Source: an uncultured Clostridia bacterium (GTDB lineage: Bacteria > Bacillota > Clostridia > Oscillospirales > Acutalibacteraceae). From it: 62,585 nucleotides of DNA. This document shows positions 58,995 to 62,585 of this stretch, piece after piece (the stretch's first letter is position 1; every line of letters begins with the position of its first letter). Below the pieces are notes generated by a model. The model was given only the letters and a program-made list of their open reading frames with translations. It was not told the DNA's origin and did no database searches. Location of the stretch: assembly GCA_946184295.1 (NCBI GenBank), contig CAMHEZ010000009.1, forward strand, positions 1 to 62,585. The letters are read 5' to 3'. A program made the position numbers and the translations under genes.

Positions 58995-59378
58995 TTATAA
59001 TTCCTGCCACTCGATACCGGTCGGGCGCGACAGCGTATGGCAAAATTCCTCCACACACCCTATCGCCGTCTCAAAAGGTATCACCGTGTCGGCGGGTGCG
59101 GGCCATTCTATGCCCGCCGCGAGAAAGGTGATTTCTTTGTCCAAATCGCCCAGAGACTGCCACATATTGCCTGTCTCGTTGAGATAATAATTGAGATTGG
59201 CGTATTCGCCGTTGGTGAGCAGCGAGAGACAAGGATAGGCGTCCTCGTGACTAATCCAAAATTCATCTACGGGAAACGCCTCTCTGCGCTCTCTGATGAA
59301 TGTCACCAATTCCTGCACATTGTCCACCGCGGAACCCTGAAAAATAAAATCGCCCTGTTGGGTCGCCACCGACAGCAT
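58995..59378 (-). CDS. Imm1-like immunity protein
   Basis: A 127-residue protein from the ATG at 59378 behind GGAGGGGAAAGGG. The segments FWISHEDAYPCLSLLTNGEYA, ITFLAAGIEWPAPADTVIPF and the ending HTLSRPTGIEWQEL resemble the Imm1 family, found next to toxin deaminases in polymorphic toxin systems. No toxin is visible on either side. It has its own promoter. The match is from memory of family motifs. Confidence 0.6.
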   Translation of the reverse strand: MLSVATQQGDFIFQGSAVDNVQELVTFIRERREAFPVDEFWISHEDAYPCLSLLTNGEYANLNYYLNETGNMWQSLGDLDKEITFLAAGIEWPAPADTVIPFETAIGCVEEFCHTLSRPTGIEWQEL

Positions 59379-59414
59379 TGTCCCTTTCCCCTCCGTTATC
59401 ATCTTCCTCACACT

Positions 59415-59443
59415 AGCATAACATTAATCTCAAATTCTGTCAA
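59415..59443 (-). promoter_or_regulatory. Promoter of the Imm1-like gene
   Basis: On the minus strand TTGACA (59438-59443), a 17-bp spacer and TATGCT (59415-59420). Confidence 0.8.
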
Positions 59444-59466
59444 GTTTTTTGCTCGGCAGGGCAGGA

Positions 59467-59505
59467 AATCAATTTTGATGGGAGCTTTGATTGGATTTGC
59501 CGGAG
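59467..59505. repeat. Second copy of the intergenic repeat found at 43618
   Basis: GAAATCAATTTTG, GGAGCTTTG and TGGATT are shared in the same order with 43618-43656, about 85% identical. Confidence 0.7.
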
Positions 59506-59553
59506 CGTTATCGAAAATCATTTTAACTACCTCCGAAAAATGAATGAATCTGA

Positions 59554-59658
59554 AATAATCATATTATCACAGTTTTTTCTTTTTATATGTGATTTTTTTA
59601 TGAATGTCGCCATATTCATATTGACGCTAGCTAAGTGCCGCACTAAAATATGATTATT
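59554..59658. promoter_or_regulatory. Promoter and inverted repeats upstream of the HxlR remnant
   Basis: TTGACG (59621-59626), a 17-bp spacer and TAAAAT (59644-59649) point to the HxlR fragment. AATAATCATATT (59554-59565) recurs inverted as AATATGATTATT (59647-59658), overlapping the -10 box, a possible operator pair. The rest of 59379-59707 holds no gene. Confidence 0.55.
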
Positions 59659-59707
59659 ACATTTATTTTTGATTGTAATAGACTCTTAACAGCGAAAGGT
59701 GTTCCAC

Positions 59708-59806
59708 ATGAAAAGAAAAAATGAATTGCCGGATTGTCCTGTGGCTACCACCGTCAGCCTGATCGGCAGCAAATGGGGAACCGATTACAAAAGTCATGCC
59801 GAATAG
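59708..59806 (+). pseudogene. Internally deleted HxlR-family regulator
   Basis: A 32-codon frame, MKRKNELPDCPVATTVSLIG then SKWGTDYKSHAE and TAG. The first 23 residues are the start of an HxlR regulator (conserved CPV and IGSKW), and WGTDY resembles the C-terminal WGxxY of the same family. About 75 central codons, including the winged helix, are missing without a frameshift. GCGAAAGGTG lies upstream. It sits before a flavin/Fe-S protein, a typical HxlR target. Confidence 0.75.
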
Positions 59807-59850
59807 AAGTTACGCTGTCGATTAATCCGCATTTTATGGAGGTTTTTGAT

Positions 59851-60480
59851 ATGACAACAGTTGAATGTTTGAAGTATTTGCAGCATGAGATTCACACCAC
59901 GGTTGCGGCGACGATTGATGAAAACGGGCTGCCTGTCACCTGTGCGGTTGATATTATGGACTATGACGAAAGCGGCTTGTACTTTCTCACGGCAAAAGGC
60001 AAAAGTTTTTACGACAGATTGGTTAGACAAGGTTATATCGCTCTGACAGGTATCAAGGGCAAGGATACCATGCACTCTGTGGCAATCTCGGTACAAGGTA
60101 AAATTCAGGAAGTCGGAAACAGTATGCTGCCGCAGATTTTGGCAAAAAATCCCTATATGAAAAAAATCTATCCCACTGCGGAATCGCAGGAGGCACTGAC
60201 TGTATTCAAACTCTATGAAGGAAGCGGTGAGTGGTTTAATCTCTCCAAAAAGCCAATTGAGCGGGTATCATTTACTTTTGGCGAAGCCAGACCAAAACAC
60301 AAGGGATATTATGTGGCAACAGACACGTGTATCGGCTGCCGCAGATGTAAAAACGTATGTCCGCAAGGCTGTATTGATTTCCGCAGTGTGTCGGCGACGA
60401 TTCAACAGAAACATTGTCTGCACTGTGGCAACTGTATGAGTGTATGTCCTGCCGGAGCTGTGAAACGATTGGAAGAATAG
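59851..60480 (+). CDS. Flavin-binding split-barrel protein with two 4Fe-4S clusters
   Basis: A 209-residue protein from the ATG at 59851 behind ATGGAGGT. The N-terminal part (to about residue 135) is a pyridoxamine-phosphate-oxidase-like split barrel (TTVAATIDENGLPVTCAVDI, YFLTAKGKSFYDRLV), which usually binds FMN. The C-terminus carries a two-cluster ferredoxin, CIGCRRCKNVCPQGC and CLHCGNCMSVCPAG. This suggests electron transfer from ferredoxin-type clusters to flavin. The substrate is unknown. It lies 44 bp after the deleted HxlR gene. Confidence 0.9.
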   Translation: MTTVECLKYLQHEIHTTVAATIDENGLPVTCAVDIMDYDESGLYFLTAKGKSFYDRLVRQGYIALTGIKGKDTMHSVAISVQGKIQEVGNSMLPQILAKNPYMKKIYPTAESQEALTVFKLYEGSGEWFNLSKKPIERVSFTFGEARPKHKGYYVATDTCIGCRRCKNVCPQGCIDFRSVSATIQQKHCLHCGNCMSVCPAGAVKRLEE

Positions 60481-60498
60481 CATCCGTTTTTAAAGTCA

Positions 60499-60552
60499 AA
60501 ACCGTCAGATATGATTTGAACAATCAATGGTATCTGACGGTTTGGATGTTTT
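60499..60552 (+). terminator. Terminator after the flavin/Fe-S gene
   Basis: AAACCGTCAGATA pairs perfectly with TATCTGACGGTTT (60531-60543) over a 19-nt loop; GGATGTTTTT follows. Confidence 0.85.
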
Positions 60553-60627
60553 TGTGTTTCGTACAATCAATGATAAAAAGATTCAATCCATGTGGCGGCT
60601 TCTTTTTCATCGTTTTGACTGCCGTTT

Positions 60628-61635
60628 TCAATAGAGAATCTTTCGGACATTCCGCATTTCCGCCCATACGTCGTCACCGTAATTGCTGACCAGTACGGAG
60701 ATTACACCGTTATCAGGGTTATATTCCGAAAGGAAGCTCACGCCCGGGTCACAGCCCTGAAAATACGGGTGGTCTTTGCCCTCTGTGCCGGTCAGCAACC
60801 ACACGCCGTAACCGTAATAACCTTCTTCCGGATCACTGCCATCTCCGCTTTGTCTGCTAAACATTTTGTCAACCGTTTCCGCGGAAAGCAGTTGGTGTTC
60901 CAATAATCCCTTCCAAAATCGCACAATATCCTTCACCGTGATAAAAGCGCCGCCTGCGCCGGTTCCTTTGACATCTACCGAAAAAATATTGGTGCGGTAA
61001 TCGCCTGTTTCCGCACAGTAAATGTAATTGTTCGCACATTTTGCGGGGAGCTTATCCAGCTCATAGTAACCGGTGGACCCCATACCGCACGCATCAAAGA
61101 CGTTTTGCTTCAGGTATTGGTCAAATTCCATACCGGTGACTTTTTCGAGTATCATCGCCAGCAGCACGTACCCTGTATTATTGTATTGAAACCGTTCTCC
61201 CTTGGGATACATCATCGGCTTCTGGATAAACAGCGGCAGCAGGTCGCTGTTGTGCCGGATTTTGTAATTGGGATAATCCACCCACAATTCCTCGTACTCA
61301 GTCATCACACTTTCGTCGAAATAATCCGGCACACCGGACGTGTGATTAAGCAATTGCTCCACTGTGACATCCGCGTCAATCTGGTGAAGGTTGATGTCAA
61401 GAATGCTGCCCAGCGTATCGTTGAAGTGCAGCTTTCCTTTCTCAATAAGCTGCAAAATACCCACCGCGACAAATACCTTTCCCGCTGACGCGCTGGCGAA
61501 TTTGGTTTCAAAAGAATTGGGAATTTCGTTGGCATAATCAGTCAATCCCCCGACGTATTCGTACAAAACTTCGTTATCCCGAACTACATAGATATTTCCT
61601 CTGAAATCGCGATTTATCAGATTTAAACGCATCAT
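60628..61635 (-). CDS. Serine hydrolase, beta-lactamase/class C family
   Basis: A 335-residue penicillin-binding-protein-type hydrolase. The nucleophile motif SxxK is SAGK in KFASASAGKVFVAV, the second motif YxN is in RFQYNNTGYVLLAMIL, and the protein ends GVISVLVSNYGDDVW. There is no signal peptide, so it is probably cytoplasmic, as for many esterase or peptidase-like members. The ATG at 61635 follows AAGGAG at 6 bp; the frame is open to 61701. It lies 98 bp after the TetR-type gene and may be its target. Confidence 0.9.
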   Translation of the reverse strand: MMRLNLINRDFRGNIYVVRDNEVLYEYVGGLTDYANEIPNSFETKFASASAGKVFVAVGILQLIEKGKLHFNDTLGSILDINLHQIDADVTVEQLLNHTSGVPDYFDESVMTEYEELWVDYPNYKIRHNSDLLPLFIQKPMMYPKGERFQYNNTGYVLLAMILEKVTGMEFDQYLKQNVFDACGMGSTGYYELDKLPAKCANNYIYCAETGDYRTNIFSVDVKGTGAGGAFITVKDIVRFWKGLLEHQLLSAETVDKMFSRQSGDGSDPEEGYYGYGVWLLTGTEGKDHPYFQGCDPGVSFLSEYNPDNGVISVLVSNYGDDVWAEMRNVRKILY

Positions 61636-61733
61636 TTTCAGCTCCTTATCAACGATTTTATCATTCATATTTGTGTTTATTATCCTTTTACAAGTGCTCA
61701 TTTATTTGATGGTTTGGCAGTACCGGATAAAAC

Positions 61734-62357
61734 CTACTTTTTCACCAATTGGGTAAAAATCGCGTCGCGGTCAAAATCGCCCTGTGGCAAACCGGAAATC
61801 TCCTTGTATGCTTTACAGACGGAAAGGCTGATCTCCGTTCCCACCGCAAAAATCTCCTCATCCGAATAGGGACAGTCTTCCGTCACAATGAGTGTGGCAA
61901 AACTGAACGCTACCAGCCATATGTCGCGGAAATACTTGTCCGCAGTGTCCGCATCCATGTAGTAGACCCGCATCACAGAATCACGCACAAGCTCCTGCGA
62001 AAACCGCAGCGCCTCTGTCGCGCCGCCGATCACCCCGTCCGGCTTTGTCAGAAACAGTAGCTTGTAAAGCTCTGTTTCCTCTTTTGCAAAATTGATGTAT
62101 TGATGCCATACGCCCAAAAACGGAATCTGTTCCGTCAATCCACGCTCCACATATTCCTGATAAAGCACCTTTGCCTGCGCGTAAACCTCCGTTTTTAGCT
62201 GCTCCATCGTATCGAACCAGGTAAATATCGGGCGAGGCGACACTTGCAACTGAGCAGCCACTTCACGCGCTGTCACAGCGTCAATCCCCTTTTTCCGGGC
62301 AACATGCAGCGCAGCACGGACAATTTCTTCTTTTTGAAACTTTACCTTCGGCGGCAT
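61734..62357 (-). CDS. TetR/AcrR-family transcriptional regulator
   Basis: A 207-residue regulator. The N-terminal HTH (residues about 8-55: KEEIVRAALHVARKKGIDAV, TAREVAAQLQVSPRPIFTWF) is clear; the C-terminal ligand domain is helical and variable. The serine hydrolase gene lies directly downstream. AAAGGATG precedes the ATG. A perfect 12-bp inverted repeat 24 bp upstream is a likely operator. Confidence 0.93.
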   Translation of the reverse strand: MPPKVKFQKEEIVRAALHVARKKGIDAVTAREVAAQLQVSPRPIFTWFDTMEQLKTEVYAQAKVLYQEYVERGLTEQIPFLGVWHQYINFAKEETELYKLLFLTKPDGVIGGATEALRFSQELVRDSVMRVYYMDADTADKYFRDIWLVAFSFATLIVTEDCPYSDEEIFAVGTEISLSVCKAYKEISGLPQGDFDRDAIFTQLVKK

Positions 62358-62380
62358 AGCATAACATCCTTTATTAAGAA

Positions 62381-62418
62381 AACATCAGTTGCAAAACTTA
62401 TGATATGCAACTGATGTT
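62381..62418. promoter_or_regulatory. Perfect inverted repeat, likely TetR-type operator
   Basis: AACATCAGTTGC (62381-62392) and GCAACTGATGTT (62407-62418) match perfectly around 14 bp. A minus-strand TATAAT lies beside it (62419-62424), although a good -35 at normal spacing is not clear. Bases 62425-62585 show no gene. Confidence 0.7.
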
Positions 62419-62585
62419 ATTATAAATCATTTTTGACCCCCAGCTTGTCAAGGCGCTCTGCGGTATGAATATTCACGCATAATCAGATAGGGGGAAGTTT
62501 CGGCGGATTCGGGGCTTCCTCCCTTATTTACAACCTGAATCCGTGAAAGTGGAAAAGTGGAGAAGTTGAAAAGCGCGTAAAATAG

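Overview
The window is a contiguous chromosomal stretch of moderately high GC content from an anaerobic, spore-forming Gram-positive bacterium. It most resembles the Oscillospiraceae/Ruminococcaceae (Clostridium leptum group). Evidence: an IspH-S1 fusion protein; a clostridial SRP RNA-dnaX-ybaB-recR-smpB cluster; the germination protease Gpr behind a sigma-G-like promoter; oxygen-independent enzymes (class III ribonucleotide reductase, HemZ, YgiQ); TTG/GTG starts with strong AGGAGG sites; and many TTGACA/TATAAT-type promoters with 17-bp spacers. I saw no insertion sequence, prophage, CRISPR array, tRNA or rRNA.

Layout. 1-5818 (+): a thioredoxin-reductase-like flavoprotein, an M16 metallopeptidase, the ClpP-like protease TepA and UppP. 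5952-12924 (+): a long FtsK/SpoIIIE translocase, a YgiQ radical SAM protein, a ComEC-like beta-lactamase-fold lipoprotein and a DUF3006 protein. 13187-15690 (+): anaerobic ribonucleotide reductase split into a large chain and a 54-residue glycyl-radical chain. 15880-24041 (-): a conserved core block reading dnaX, ybaB, recR, smpB, rpiR-like, HI0933-like flavoprotein, cmk, ispH-S1, preceded by the SRP RNA. 24500-30155: sugar epimerase, oligoendopeptidase, small lipoprotein, nucleoside phosphorylase, LiaF-like protein and a cell-wall amidase. 30618-38346 (+): an Opp/Dpp-type ABC importer. 38547-43517 (+): a small membrane protein, pgk-tpiA-gpmI and a HAD phosphatase. 43792-57733 (-, except gpr): flavoproteins, nagA, mazF, comM, a nucleoside kinase, hemZ, two glyoxalase-II-like hydrolases, dtd, a DtxR/MntR-like regulator and an RNA methyltransferase. 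57741-62357: U32 peptidase, an Imm1-like protein, an HxlR remnant, a flavin/Fe-S protein, a serine hydrolase and a TetR regulator.

The most unusual content is the importer at 30.6-38.3 kb. Its second permease (33816-35690) carries about 295 extra residues with seven regularly spaced WG-type RCC1 repeats, inserted in the extracytoplasmic segment between TM1 and the GTDxLGRD motif. Its second ATPase (36775-38346) carries a coiled-coil insert of about 175 residues between Walker A and the Q-loop. Together these suggest a remodelled peptide-type importer with an extracellular beta-propeller on the permease and a cytoplasmic coiled-coil arm on the ATPase.

Other notable items are the split class III ribonucleotide reductase with candidate NrdR boxes; an acidic tail with repeated DFTxFF-like motifs after the FtsK gamma domain; recent in-frame tandem duplications (42 bp in ygiQ, 18 bp over a stop codon); an internally deleted HxlR regulator; a family of TTAGTG-type intergenic hairpins; and a MITE-like hairpin. 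All calls were made by reading the sequence; no database search was run.
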